Shown piece by piece: positions 25,504-35,441 of a stretch of 64,000 nt of DNA (the first letter of the stretch is position 1; every line of letters begins with the position of its first letter). Source of the DNA: Novosphingobium ovatum (GTDB lineage: Bacteria > Pseudomonadota > Alphaproteobacteria > Sphingomonadales > Sphingomonadaceae); the NCBI RefSeq assembly GCF_009909235.1, contig NZ_JAAAPO010000003.1, positions 310,001-374,000 on the forward strand, given 5' to 3'. A model generated the notes under the pieces. It did not search any database. It was not told where the DNA came from and saw only the letters and a list, made by a program, of their open reading frames with translations. Made by a program: the position numbers and the translations under genes.

Positions 25504-27069
25504 TCAATCCGCCGCAACCGGTGGACCGCCCTGTGGCAGGGCGGGGCGGCGGCACAGCCACACCATGCCCAGCATCACCGCCGAACACACGCCGCTGATC
25601 CAGAACATGTCGATCGAGGCCAGCAGATAGGACTGGTTGATCAGGTCATGCACCATGGCGCCATGCACCTGCTGCGGGCTCATGCCGGTGGCCTGCAACG
25701 TATGGGTGGCGTGGGCATAGGCCGGGTTGGCATTGGTCGCCCAATCGGCCAGACGGCTCTGGTGCAGCGCTTCGCGCCGGTCCCATGCGGTGGTGACGAT
25801 GGACGCTGCAAAGGCGCCCCCGGTGATGCGGGCGAAATTCGATATGCCCGTGGCCGAAGGGATGCGGTGCGGCGGCAGTCCATCCAGCGCGATGGTGGTC
25901 ATCGACATGAAGAACATGCCCATCGCCGACCCCTGCACCAATGAAGGCACGACATAATGCCACAGATCGGTATCGGCCGAAAAATAGGTACGCATGAAAT
26001 AGGCCGTGGTGAACGCCCCCAGCGAGAGTGTCGCCAGAATGCGGATGTCCATCTTGCCCGACAGGCGCGCCACCACCGGCGCCAGAAAGAACGCCACGAC
26101 GCCGGCGGGCGCGGCCACCATGCCCGCCCATGTCGCGGTATAACCCTGTTGTTGCTGCAACCACAGCGGCATCAACAGGTTGTTGGCGAAAAAGAACGCA
26201 TAGCCAAGGCAGAAGCCCAGCGTGGCAATGGCGAAATTCCGTCGCTTGAACAGCGAAAGGTCGACCGCCGGATGCTCATCGGTCAGTTCCCAGATGATCC
26301 ACGCGACAAAGGCCACCGCCGCGGCTGCCGTCAAACCGCAGATCAGCGTCGAATGGAACCAGTCGGCATTCTTGCCCAGATCCAGCACCACCTGCAAAGA
26401 CCCAACCCACACCGCCAACAACGTCATGCCCACCATGTCGATCGGCAGCTTTTGCGGGCGCGTGTTGTAGGGCAACAGTTTGGACAACAGCGCCATGACG
26501 GTAAAGATCCCCACCGGCACGTTGATTAGAAAAATCCAGCCCCAGTGGATGTGATCAGAGATATAGCCACCCATGATCGGTCCCAGCACCGGCCCGATCA
26601 GCGCCGTCATCGACCAGATCGACATCGCTAGCGCCCGCTTTTGCGGCGGGAACACGGCCAGCAACAGCGCCTGACTTCCCGGAATCATCGGGCCTGACAC
26701 CGCGCCCTGGATCAGGCGGAACGCCACCAGACTGGGCATGCTCCACGCGATGCCGCACAGGAACGAGGCCAGCGTGAACAGCGCCACACTGGCGGTGAAC
26801 GTGGTCACCACGCCAAAGCGCCGCATCAGCCAGCCCGTCAGCGGCACCGTGATGCCATTGGCCGCGGCAAAGGCGGTGATCACCCATGTGCCCGTCTCGT
26901 TGCTTTCGCCCAGATTGCCCGCGATCGTGGGCAGGGCGACATTGGCGATGGTCGAATCCAGCACCTGCATGAAACTGCCCAGCGCCAGCGCAATCGCGAC
27001 AAAGGCCAGCGCCGCGCCATGCAGCGGCGGCGGGGCGGCGGTTGCGGCCCCGTTCGGGGCGCCACTCAC
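25504..27069 (-). CDS. MFS efflux permease, EmrB/DHA2 family
   Basis: A 521-residue inner-membrane permease with about 14 hydrophobic segments. It carries the DHA2 marks LDSTIANVALPTIAG in the first helix, the loop motif GWLMRRFG, and PGSQALLLAVFPP. This length and motif set fit EmrB-type drug:proton antiporters. Its start overlaps the stop of the membrane-fusion gene. With that gene and the outer-membrane factor it forms a complete three-part exporter. Candidate cargo is a toxic phenolic or pathway intermediate; that is inference from location. Confidence 0.9.
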   Translation of the reverse strand: MSGAPNGAATAAPPPLHGAALAFVAIALALGSFMQVLDSTIANVALPTIAGNLGESNETGTWVITAFAAANGITVPLTGWLMRRFGVVTTFTASVALFTLASFLCGIAWSMPSLVAFRLIQGAVSGPMIPGSQALLLAVFPPQKRALAMSIWSMTALIGPVLGPIMGGYISDHIHWGWIFLINVPVGIFTVMALLSKLLPYNTRPQKLPIDMVGMTLLAVWVGSLQVVLDLGKNADWFHSTLICGLTAAAAVAFVAWIIWELTDEHPAVDLSLFKRRNFAIATLGFCLGYAFFFANNLLMPLWLQQQQGYTATWAGMVAAPAGVVAFFLAPVVARLSGKMDIRILATLSLGAFTTAYFMRTYFSADTDLWHYVVPSLVQGSAMGMFFMSMTTIALDGLPPHRIPSATGISNFARITGGAFAASIVTTAWDRREALHQSRLADWATNANPAYAHATHTLQATGMSPQQVHGAMVHDLINQSYLLASIDMFWISGVCSAVMLGMVWLCRRPALPQGGPPVAAD

Positions 27070-28277
27070 CGGACGCGCCCGCCCGAATTGGCGGCGATGA
27101 TCGCGTTGATCCGCGCCTCGACCTCTGGCGATACGGTGTCCAGCGGCTGGGCGGGCTGGATCTGCGCCGCCTTGGACATCACCGGCGCGCCCGCATGGTC
27201 ACGCGTGTCCACGTCCACCGTCATCGACAGGCCCAGCCGCAGCGGGTTGGCGTTCAGTTCGGCCGGGTCCAGCGCGATGCGCACCGGTACGCGCTGGACG
27301 ATCTTGATCCAGTTGCCGCTGGCGTTTTGCGCGGGCAACAGCGCAAAGGCGCTGCCCGACCCTGCATTCATGCCGATCACCCGGCCGTGGAACGTCACAT
27401 CATCGCCATAGGCGTCCGAATGCAGCGTCACGGCCTGACCGATGCGGATATGGGCCAGTTGCGTCTCGCGGAAGTTGGCCTCGACCCACACCTTGTTCAG
27501 CGGGACCACCGCCATCAGCGGCGTGCCGGGGGCGACCTGTTGGCCCATCTGCACCGCGCGATTGGCCACCACGCCCGCGACCGGGGCGGTGATGTGCATG
27601 CGCGCGCGCAGGATCGCGGCGCGGCGCAGGGCGGCAACGGCGGCCATCACCTGCGGGTTGCCCGCGATGCCGGTGCCCGCAACAGCGCTTTCGGCCTCGA
27701 CGCGGTGGCTGCGCGCCAGCGCCAGCGCGGCGGTGGCGGCGCGCACCGCGTCCGAGGCATGGGCTGCCTCCTCACCCGAAACAGCGCCCGCGGCCACGGC
27801 GGGTTGACGGCGCGACAGGTCGTTCTGGGCGGCGGACAGGCGGCTCTGCGCCTCGGCGATTTCGGCATCGGCAGTGTCGATCCGGCTAAAGCCCTGCCGC
27901 ACGCCGCGCACCGCGCGGGCCAGTTCGGCCTCGGCGGCGGCAACGCCCGCATCGGCCAGCGCCGGGTCCAGATCCACCAGCGGCGCGCCCGCGTTCACCT
28001 GTTGCGTGCCCTCGGCATGGACGGCGATCACCGTCCCGCCTTCGCGCGCGGTGACCTGAACAATGTTGCCCGTGACATAGGCGTCATCGGTGCCTTCGTG
28101 CGTGTCGGCGGTCATCCAGGCATGGCCGCCCCATGCCGCCAGCCCCAGCACCACCGCGCCGCCCAGCAGCAACAGCGCCTTTTTGCGCGTGGCGCGGGCA
28201 GAGGAGCGGGCGGCGGTGTCGAGGTCGGACAAGGGGGTGGACCTTTCGCGGTCAGGATGAGAGGCGTGATCGTTCAT
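27066..28277 (-). CDS. HlyD/EmrA-type membrane fusion protein
   Basis: A 403-residue periplasmic adaptor. One N-terminal membrane segment (KALLLLGGAVVLGLAAWGG, residues ~33-51) is followed by THEGTDDAYVTGN, the hallmark of EmrA proteins, a biotinyl-lipoyl-like domain, a long alanine-rich coiled-coil hairpin and the THITAPVAGVV-like return strand. It lies between the permease (4-base overlap) and the outer-membrane factor (6-base gap). Confidence 0.9.
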   Translation of the reverse strand: MNDHASHPDRERSTPLSDLDTAARSSARATRKKALLLLGGAVVLGLAAWGGHAWMTADTHEGTDDAYVTGNIVQVTAREGGTVIAVHAEGTQQVNAGAPLVDLDPALADAGVAAAEAELARAVRGVRQGFSRIDTADAEIAEAQSRLSAAQNDLSRRQPAVAAGAVSGEEAAHASDAVRAATAALALARSHRVEAESAVAGTGIAGNPQVMAAVAALRRAAILRARMHITAPVAGVVANRAVQMGQQVAPGTPLMAVVPLNKVWVEANFRETQLAHIRIGQAVTLHSDAYGDDVTFHGRVIGMNAGSGSAFALLPAQNASGNWIKIVQRVPVRIALDPAELNANPLRLGLSMTVDVDTRDHAGAPVMSKAAQIQPAQPLDTVSPEVEARINAIIAANSGGRVR

Positions 28278-28283
28278 GGCAAA

Positions 28284-29762
28284 TTACCTTTGGCCGGGCG
28301 CGGCGGCAGGGATCGGGGTAAACCCGCCCCCCAGCGCGATCAGCAACTGAATGCGGCGGATCTGGCCATCGGCCGCGATGTCCACCGCGCCTTGGCGGGC
28401 GGCCAGCAGGCGTTCGCCCGCGTTCAAAACGTCCAGCCGCATGGCAAGGCCCGATTGCAGCCGCACATGGTCCAGCGCCACGGTGCGCTCCAGCCCGGCG
28501 ATGACGGCGCGGGCCTGATCGGCATCACGCGCGTTGGTCTGGATGGCCGAGAGCGCATCGGCGGTATCGCGCACCGCGCCCACCACCGTTTCGTTATAGG
28601 TGGCGATCATCTGGTCGATCCCGGCGGTGGCGGCGCGATAGCGTGCGCGCAAGGCCCCCCCCTGAAACAGCGGCAGATGCACCGCCGGACCCGCGCCCGC
28701 CGTCAAGGCGCCGGGCGTGGCCAGCGATCCCAGCCCCAGCGCCGAGGCGCCGACAAAGGCGTGCAGATCGACATCGGGATAGAACGCCGCGCGGGCGACA
28801 CGCTGGGCGGCACTGGCCATTTCGATGCGTTGGCGAGCGGCCTGTATATCGGCGCGGCGGGCCAGCAGATCGGCGGGCAGCACCTGCGGCACCACCATCG
28901 GCGTATCCAGCCGCAGCGTGGGGGCGGTGATCGTGGCATAGTAATCCGCCCCGCGCCCGGCCAGAGCGGCCAATGCATGGACCATCAGATCGCGCGCGCC
29001 CTCGGCCCGGACCTGCGCCTGACGCGCTTCGGCCAGCAGGGTTTGCGCGGCGGCCACGTCAATGCCGGTGGCCAGTTGCGCCTGCACGCGGGCCTGCACC
29101 ACCTTCAACCCCGCCTCGCGCGAGGTCACAAAGTCGCGCGCCAGCCCGGCCTGCGCCTCTGCCCGCGCCAGATTGACATAGGTCTGGGCGATGCTGCCGG
29201 CCAAAGCCACCCGCGCCGCCTGTGTTTCCAGCCCGCTGGCGCGGACATGGGCGGCGGCGGCATCCACCATCGCCTTTTGCCGCCCGGCGATGTCCAGCGA
29301 CCAGCTGACATCGCCGGTGGCGTTGCTCATCCAGTACCAGTTGCCGGCATAGGGCGGGGGATAGATCGATTTTTCCGAAAAGCGCTGATATTCCGTGCTG
29401 GCCCCGGCCGAAGCGCTGGGCAATTGCCGGGCGCGGGCGGTTTCGATCGCCGATTGCGCCGTGGCCAGCCGCGCCATCGCCTGTTGCAGGCCGGGGTTAC
29501 CCTCCAGCGCGTCGGCGATGATGCGGTCCAGTTGCGGATCATTCAGTCCATGCCACCAGTCCGGCGCGACGATCACCGGCGGCGCGTCTGCGTTCAGGCC
29601 CATGCCCGCCGCGCTGGCCGCGTGCAGGCGCGGGGCATCGCGTGGCCCCCCATGCGGCACCGCCGCACAGCCCACCAAGAGCCCCGCGCCCAGCGCGCTC
29701 ACCCCCAACAGCGCCGTGGTCCGTCCGGCGCGCCTGAAGGCGGAAGAAGAGGTTGTCTGCAT
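28284..29762 (-). CDS. outer-membrane efflux lipoprotein, NodT family
   Basis: A 492-residue outer-membrane factor of the TolC/NodT family. I chose the ATG that gives a lipoprotein signal peptide ending LLVGC, with the lipidated Cys near residue 29; an upstream extension of the frame looks untranslated. The two OEP repeats are recognisable, with WWHGLNDPQLDRII near residue 68 and GNPGLQQAMARLATA. It heads the three-gene exporter operon. A LysR gene ends 170 bases upstream on the same strand. Confidence 0.87.
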   Translation of the reverse strand: MQTTSSSAFRRAGRTTALLGVSALGAGLLVGCAAVPHGGPRDAPRLHAASAAGMGLNADAPPVIVAPDWWHGLNDPQLDRIIADALEGNPGLQQAMARLATAQSAIETARARQLPSASAGASTEYQRFSEKSIYPPPYAGNWYWMSNATGDVSWSLDIAGRQKAMVDAAAAHVRASGLETQAARVALAGSIAQTYVNLARAEAQAGLARDFVTSREAGLKVVQARVQAQLATGIDVAAAQTLLAEARQAQVRAEGARDLMVHALAALAGRGADYYATITAPTLRLDTPMVVPQVLPADLLARRADIQAARQRIEMASAAQRVARAAFYPDVDLHAFVGASALGLGSLATPGALTAGAGPAVHLPLFQGGALRARYRAATAGIDQMIATYNETVVGAVRDTADALSAIQTNARDADQARAVIAGLERTVALDHVRLQSGLAMRLDVLNAGERLLAARQGAVDIAADGQIRRIQLLIALGGGFTPIPAAAPGQR

Positions 29763-29931
29763 GGATCGCAATACCAATACGTAAACGGTCAAAGCGGCAT
29801 GACCCATGCGGGGCAGCCGCGACAAGGCCCCCAAAGGGCGCCGACACCGGGACACTATGCCCAAAGTGGAGGCAGGATTATCCGCCAATGGCGCATAATA
29901 GAAGTGACATTTTGCGCATAATGCGGCCGCC

Positions 29932-30861
29932 CTATCGTGGCGCGTTTAAAAAACCATCGCGCAGCACCAGCCGTTGGCGCAGGAAATCCAGCAGCACCCG
30001 CACCCGCGCGGGCCGCGCCCGGCCCGGCGGCGTCACCAGATACAGGGGGCCGGGCGGAGCGCTCCATTCGGGCAGCAGTTCGATCAGCCGCCCATCGCGC
30101 AGATGTTCCCAGACGAAATATTCCGCCATCAGCCCGATGCCGATCCCGCCCACCATCAACGGCACCATCGCTTCGGCGTAATTGGCGCGGAAACGGGCGG
30201 CCATGCGCACAGCGATGGGATCGGCATCGCCATCGCGGGCGAATTGCCATTCGTGGCTATTGGGGATGTGGCTGGGCAGGATCGCGGGATAGCGCGGCAG
30301 GTCCAGCGGGTGTTCGGGCATGCCCAGCCGTTCCAGCAGCGCGGGCGCCGCCACCAATGGCCGCCGCAGCGACGACAGCCGGACCGAGCGCAGCGTGCCG
30401 GACTCGCCCGCATGGCCCACCATGATCGCCGCGTCATAACCTTCGGCCACCACGTCCACCTGATTTTCGGTCAGCACCAGATCGATTTCAATATCGGGAT
30501 AGGCGGCCATGAACTCTGGCAGGATGGGCGCCAATGCCTCCACCCCCACGGCCGCGATGCTGGCCAGCCGGATCAGCCCGCGCGGGGAGGCGGCCTCTTC
30601 GGCAATGTCGGCCTCGATCGCGGCGCCATCGGCCAGAATGCGGGTGGCCCGTTCCAGTGACAGCCGCCCGCTTTCGGTCAGGGACAGTTTGCGCGTGGTG
30701 CGGTGAAACAGGCTGGTGCGCATGCGCGTTTCCAGCCGGGTGACGGCCTTGGACACCGTCGTCTTGGCCAGCCCCAATTCATCGGCCGCACCGCTAAATG
30801 ACCCACATTGTGCCACCTTGGCAAAGATGGCCCAAGCCTCCAAGTCTGGCAGATGCGGCAT
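29932..30861 (-). CDS. LysR-family transcriptional regulator of the efflux locus
   Basis: A 309-residue LysR regulator of the CrgA/DsdC-like subgroup. HTH residues ~20-40 read GSFSGAADELGLAKTTVSKAVTRLE and the effector domain follows. It lies directly upstream of the efflux operon in the same direction and is separated from ligI by an intrinsic terminator. Regulation of the exporter is the simplest reading of its position. Confidence 0.85.
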   Translation of the reverse strand: MPHLPDLEAWAIFAKVAQCGSFSGAADELGLAKTTVSKAVTRLETRMRTSLFHRTTRKLSLTESGRLSLERATRILADGAAIEADIAEEAASPRGLIRLASIAAVGVEALAPILPEFMAAYPDIEIDLVLTENQVDVVAEGYDAAIMVGHAGESGTLRSVRLSSLRRPLVAAPALLERLGMPEHPLDLPRYPAILPSHIPNSHEWQFARDGDADPIAVRMAARFRANYAEAMVPLMVGGIGIGLMAEYFVWEHLRDGRLIELLPEWSAPPGPLYLVTPPGRARPARVRVLLDFLRQRLVLRDGFLNAPR

Positions 30862-30886
30862 GGCGTGGGTTGTGGCGGATGCCGCA

Positions 30887-30921
30887 GGAAAAGAAAAGGG
30901 GGCGTTTTGCGCGCCCCCTTT
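30887..30921 (-). terminator. Rho-independent terminator of the ligK-ligU-ligI transcript
   Basis: AAAGGGGGCG pairs with CGCCCCCTTT over a 7-base loop. On the minus strand the stem ends in TTTTCTTTTCC. It lies 9 bases after the ligI stop. Confidence 0.85.
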
Positions 30922-30929
30922 GCCGGTGT

Positions 30930-31820
<891 letters not shown>

Positions 31821-32882
31821 TTATCCAAAAACCACGCCATCAAACAATTTGCGCGCCGTGCGCAGCAGGGCGGCGGTCTTCACGTCCCCGGCCGCATCGC
31901 ATTCCAGCACACAGGTCATTTCGCCGGTGGGATGCTCGACCGAGAGCGTCTTGCGCGCGCCATCGGGGATCTGCGCCACCTCTGCCGCGGGCGATCCGGG
32001 CAGCAGACAGGCGGTAGCCACCGACACAGCGCCCAGCACGCCAATCGTGGCATGGGCGCGATGCGGGATGAACGAGCGCACCGTCACCGCGCCGCCGTTC
32101 TTGGGAGGCGCCACCAGCATCATCTTGGGGACGGATTTTTCCTTCACATCGCCCAGATTCATCCGTTCGCCCACGGCCAGACGGATCGCCTCGATGCGGG
32201 CTTTCAGCTCGGTATTGGCGTCCAGCCAGTCGCGGTCCTCATAGCCGGTGATGCCCACGTCCGCTGCCTTGAACACCACGCAGGGCATGCCATTGTCGAT
32301 CAGCGTCACCGCCACGCCGTTCACCACATCCACGGCATTGCCGGTGGGCAACAATGCGCCACACGATGACCCCGCCGTGTCGCGGAATTCCAGCGGGACC
32401 GGAGCGTGGGCGCCGGGTACGCCATCAATCCGCGCCTCACCGGCATAGCTGACCACGCCGCCGGGCGTTTGCACCGTGGCAACGGCAACCTGCCCTGTGT
32501 TCTCCATGAAAATCGCCACCCGCGTTTCATCGCCCGTGGCCGCCACCAGCCCGCGCTCGATCGCAAAGGGGCCAACGCCCGCCAGAATATTGCCGCAGTT
32601 CTGCGCGTCGGTCACGATCGGCTGATCGACAAACACCTGCAGGAACAGGTAGTCGACATCGATGCCGGGGCGGGTGGATTTGGCTACCACCGCGACCTTG
32701 GCCGTCAGCGGATCGGCGCCGCCCAAACCATCGATCTGACGCGGATCGGGGCTGCCCATCACGCCCAGCAGGAACGCATCGCGCGTGGCCGTGTCGGCGG
32801 GCAGATCATCCTTCAGGAAATAGCCGCCCTTGGACGTGCCGCCGCGCATCCACATGCAGGGGGCCGAAAGGTTGGTGGTCAT
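31821..32882 (-). CDS. ligU: 4-oxalomesaconate tautomerase
   Basis: A 353-residue PrpF-family isomerase. The family start MWMRGGTSKGGYFL near residue 10 and GLGGADPLTAKVA (the lysine region used for proton transfer) are present, as is the second glycine-rich half around SSCGALLPTGN. LigU shifts the double bond of 4-oxalomesaconate to the isomer that LigJ hydrates, as shown for sphingomonad LigU. Repeat element A lies in the gap between ligK and this gene. Confidence 0.93.
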   Translation of the reverse strand: MTTNLSAPCMWMRGGTSKGGYFLKDDLPADTATRDAFLLGVMGSPDPRQIDGLGGADPLTAKVAVVAKSTRPGIDVDYLFLQVFVDQPIVTDAQNCGNILAGVGPFAIERGLVAATGDETRVAIFMENTGQVAVATVQTPGGVVSYAGEARIDGVPGAHAPVPLEFRDTAGSSCGALLPTGNAVDVVNGVAVTLIDNGMPCVVFKAADVGITGYEDRDWLDANTELKARIEAIRLAVGERMNLGDVKEKSVPKMMLVAPPKNGGAVTVRSFIPHRAHATIGVLGAVSVATACLLPGSPAAEVAQIPDGARKTLSVEHPTGEMTCVLECDAAGDVKTAALLRTARKLFDGVVFG

Positions 32883-32915
32883 GGCGTTGTGTCCTTAAAA
32901 AGATAAGGCGGAAAG

Positions 32916-33137
32916 GCGAGGGACTGGTCCCTCGCGCTCCCATTAGTGTCGGCGTTGGGGTGGGGTTCGGCGGTGGCGCAATGACGCGGCGTTTGGCGGG
33001 GGAAGCCTGCGGCGCCAATCAGCGCAACATCGCCGCGCCGCAGGCCTTAAACCGATGCCTTCAAGGCTGCCCAGTGTCTTTCGCACCACCCCATTAATGG
33101 GATTGCCAAGGGACAAGTCCCTTGGCCCGCCGGAGGC
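32916..33137 (+). repeat. structured intergenic repeat, copy A
   Basis: This 222-base element fills the ligK-ligU gap. It contains three perfect hairpins: GCGAGGGAC/GTCCCTCGC (2-base loop), GCCTGCGGCGC/GCGCCGCAGGC at 33005-33045, and GCCAAGGGAC/GTCCCTTGGC at 33105-33126. The palindrome CCCATTAATGGG precedes the last hairpin. It ends CCGCCGGAGGC. The same order of parts occurs in copy B at 39689-39938, with base changes that keep the stems paired. Confidence 0.85.
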
Positions 33138-33166
33138 CCTATATTCCCCTAAACCCCAACTCCCGA

Positions 33167-33841
33167 TCAAACGTATTTCAGGCCTTCCTTCTCCAACCGC
33201 TCGCGCATGTTGTAGATGTCCAGACCCAGCACGCCGGCTGCCAGCTTTTCGCGCTTGGCGGCCTCGTTGGCCTCGCGGGCCTGCGCCTTGGCCAGCACGT
33301 CGGCGGCTTCCTCGCGGCGGACAACGCACACGCCGTCGTCATCGGCCACGATCACGTCGCCCGGATTTACCGCCTGATTGGCGCAGATGATGGGGACATT
33401 GACGCTGCCCAGCGTGTTCTTGACGGTGCCTTGGGCATAGACGGCCTTGGACCAGACGGGGAAGTTCATGTCGGTCAGGTCGCGCACGTCGCGCACGCCC
33501 GCGTCGATCACCAGCCCGCGACAGCCGCGCGCCTGGGCGCTGGTGGCCAGCAGGTCACCGAAATAGCCGTCCTCGCAAGGGGAGGTCGGGGCCAGCACCA
33601 GAATGTCGCCTGCCTTGAGCTGTTCGATGGCGACATGCACCATCCAGTTGTCGCCGGGGGCGGCGCTGATGGTCACGGCGTTGCCGGCCACGCGGGCGCG
33701 GGTATAGATGGGGCGCATATAGCTGGCCAGCAGGCCCTTGCGGCCCTGTGCCTCGTGCACGGTGGCCACGCCGCACTGGGCCAGGCCGTCGACCACGTCC
33801 ATGGGCGTGCGCTCGATGTTCTGAACGACGATACCACTCAT
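33167..33841 (-). CDS. ligK: 4-carboxy-4-hydroxy-2-oxoadipate aldolase
   Basis: A 224-residue class II pyruvate aldolase of the HMG/CHA aldolase (RraA-like) family. Key region [14 protein letters not shown] contains the Arg/Asp of the active site, and the [10 protein letters not shown] and ADDDGVCVV blocks are present. LigK cleaves 4-carboxy-4-hydroxy-2-oxoadipate to pyruvate and oxaloacetate, the last step of protocatechuate 4,5-cleavage. It is divergent from the double-HTH LysR gene; the promoter region between them (33842-34088) is AT-rich near ATAAATTTTTGC. Confidence 0.93.
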   Translation of the reverse strand: MSGIVVQNIERTPMDVVDGLAQCGVATVHEAQGRKGLLASYMRPIYTRARVAGNAVTISAAPGDNWMVHVAIEQLKAGDILVLAPTSPCEDGYFGDLLATSAQARGCRGLVIDAGVRDVRDLTDMNFPVWSKAVYAQGTVKNTLGSVNVPIICANQAVNPGDVIVADDDGVCVVRREEAADVLAKAQAREANEAAKREKLAAGVLGLDIYNMRERLEKEGLKYV

Positions 33842-34088
33842 CTTAATCAGCCTTTCTGTCCTGTCCCCACAGGTGCCGTTGCGGCGCGGTGCCATCTTGT
33901 CCGGTGGTCCCGCAATGGGGGCACGATGATCCCATGCGCTGGATGACAGGTCGCCACAAATGCGAAGTTGTGGGGGTGCATAAATTTTTGCTAAGCATGG
34001 TGGCATGACTGACAGCTTTGGTGGTGATCTGGGCGAAGGTGAGGGTGAAGAACGCCCTCTGACCGAGCGCCTGTTGGGCGAAAAGCCG

Positions 34089-35279
34089 ATGAATATCCGG
34101 CATTTTGCCGCTTTGGCCGCGACCGTGCGCCACGGCAGCCTGACTCGCGCCGCGCGCAGCGTCAATCTGACGCAGCCCGCGTTGACGCAGGCGATCGCCG
34201 GGCTGGAGGCTTCGATCGGGGTCAGCCTGTTCACCCGCAGCCCGCAGGGCATGGCCGCGACCGAGCCCGCGTTGCTGATGGCCCCGCGTGCCGAGGCCGC
34301 GATTGCCCATATCGGCAGCCCGCGCGTCACCGGCACGCAGTTGCGCGCGCTGCTGGCGCTGGCGCGGTCAGGCAGTTACGCCGGCGCGGCCGAGGCAACG
34401 GGCCTGTCCAGCGCGTCGCTGCACCGCGCGGTGGCCGATTTGCAGGTGGCGCTGGGGCAGCGGTTGGTCGACCGGCGTGGGCATCATGTGGCGCTGACGC
34501 CCGCCGGCGTGCGGCGCGCGCGTGGGTTCAGTCTGGCGGTGGCCGAATTGCGCGCGGGTCTGGACGAGGTGGCCGCTTGGGCGGGCAAGGCGGGCGGTCG
34601 GGTGATCGTGGGCGCGATGCCCCTGTGCCGCGCGCGCTGGTTGCCAGAGGCGCTGGCGGCCTTTGTTGCGGCGCATCCCACGGTGGATGTGGCCGTGGTC
34701 GAGGGTGGCCATGCCGAACTGGCCGGGCCGTTGCGCGATGGCGAGATTGACGTGATGCTGGGCGCCCTGCGCTCTGGCGCCGAGGCGGAAGGGTTGACGC
34801 AGGAGGCCGTGTTCGAGGACCGCCCCGCGCTGGTGATGCGCGCCGGGCATCCGCTGGCGGATTCTTGCGATCCGGCGCGGGACATGCTGGCCTATCCATG
34901 GGTGTTGCCGGGGGCGGAAACCCCGCTGCGCCGCCATTGGGAGGCGATGATCCGCGCCGCTGGCCATACTCCGCCACGGGTGGGGGTGGAGTGCGGTTCG
35001 ACCATGGCGATCCGGCAATTGCTGATCAAGGGTGATGGCTTGACGCTGCTCTCGCCCGAGCAGGTGGCGGTGGAACTGGAGGCTGGCCTACTGGTGGCGC
35101 GGCCCTTGCCCTCGGCCTTTGCGCGCACGATCGGGTTTACCACGCGGGCCGATTGGCGGCCCACGGCGGCGCAGGCCGATTTCCTGCGCCTGTTGCGCGA
35201 ATGCGGGCAACAGATCAACGCTGCCACGGTGGTGACTGATACGGTGCCGGCCGGCGCGGCGCTGGAGCGGGCGGAATAG
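34089..35279 (+). CDS. LysR-type regulator with two tandem HTH regions
   Basis: A 396-residue regulator, about 90 longer than a normal LysR protein. The first HTH region (residues ~3-60) reads [20 protein letters not shown]...; a second one (residues ~80-135) reads [21 protein letters not shown].... The LysR effector domain follows. An ATG at 34005 would add 28 acidic residues; the start used gives a canonical LysR N-terminus. It lies between the divergent ligK-ligU-ligI and the ligJABC operon and is the best candidate for their pathway regulator (the LigR position). The duplicated HTH is unusual. Confidence 0.85.
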   Translation: MNIRHFAALAATVRHGSLTRAARSVNLTQPALTQAIAGLEASIGVSLFTRSPQGMAATEPALLMAPRAEAAIAHIGSPRVTGTQLRALLALARSGSYAGAAEATGLSSASLHRAVADLQVALGQRLVDRRGHHVALTPAGVRRARGFSLAVAELRAGLDEVAAWAGKAGGRVIVGAMPLCRARWLPEALAAFVAAHPTVDVAVVEGGHAELAGPLRDGEIDVMLGALRSGAEAEGLTQEAVFEDRPALVMRAGHPLADSCDPARDMLAYPWVLPGAETPLRRHWEAMIRAAGHTPPRVGVECGSTMAIRQLLIKGDGLTLLSPEQVAVELEAGLLVARPLPSAFARTIGFTTRADWRPTAAQADFLRLLRECGQQINAATVVTDTVPAGAALERAE

Positions 35280-35305
35280 GTGGCCAAAAAGCCCTCGCGC
35301 CAATT

Positions 35306-35325
35306 GTATTCGTGAAAAGTTATAC
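35306..35325. promoter_or_regulatory. dyad upstream of the ligJABC operon, operator candidate
   Basis: GTAT-N12-ATAC lies in the 162-base gap between the LysR gene and the dehydrogenase that heads the ligJABC run, inside a wider CCAAT...ATTGG symmetry. It is a weak pattern-based call; the gap must hold the operon promoter unless the LysR transcript reads through. Confidence 0.3.
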
Positions 35326-35441
35326 GTGTTGCCCGCTTTCGATTGGCGCAAGTCGGACGCTTTTGGTTCAGCCGATCGGGCAAAATATGGCCCATGGTCC
35401 GGCAATGGCGTCGGACGGGCCGAAATGGGAAGACGACGCGC

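Noticed and set aside
27042..29921. 959-codon plus-strand open frame opposite the efflux operon
   Set aside because: Low-complexity Arg/Gly/His text with no family features, antisense to three clear efflux genes.
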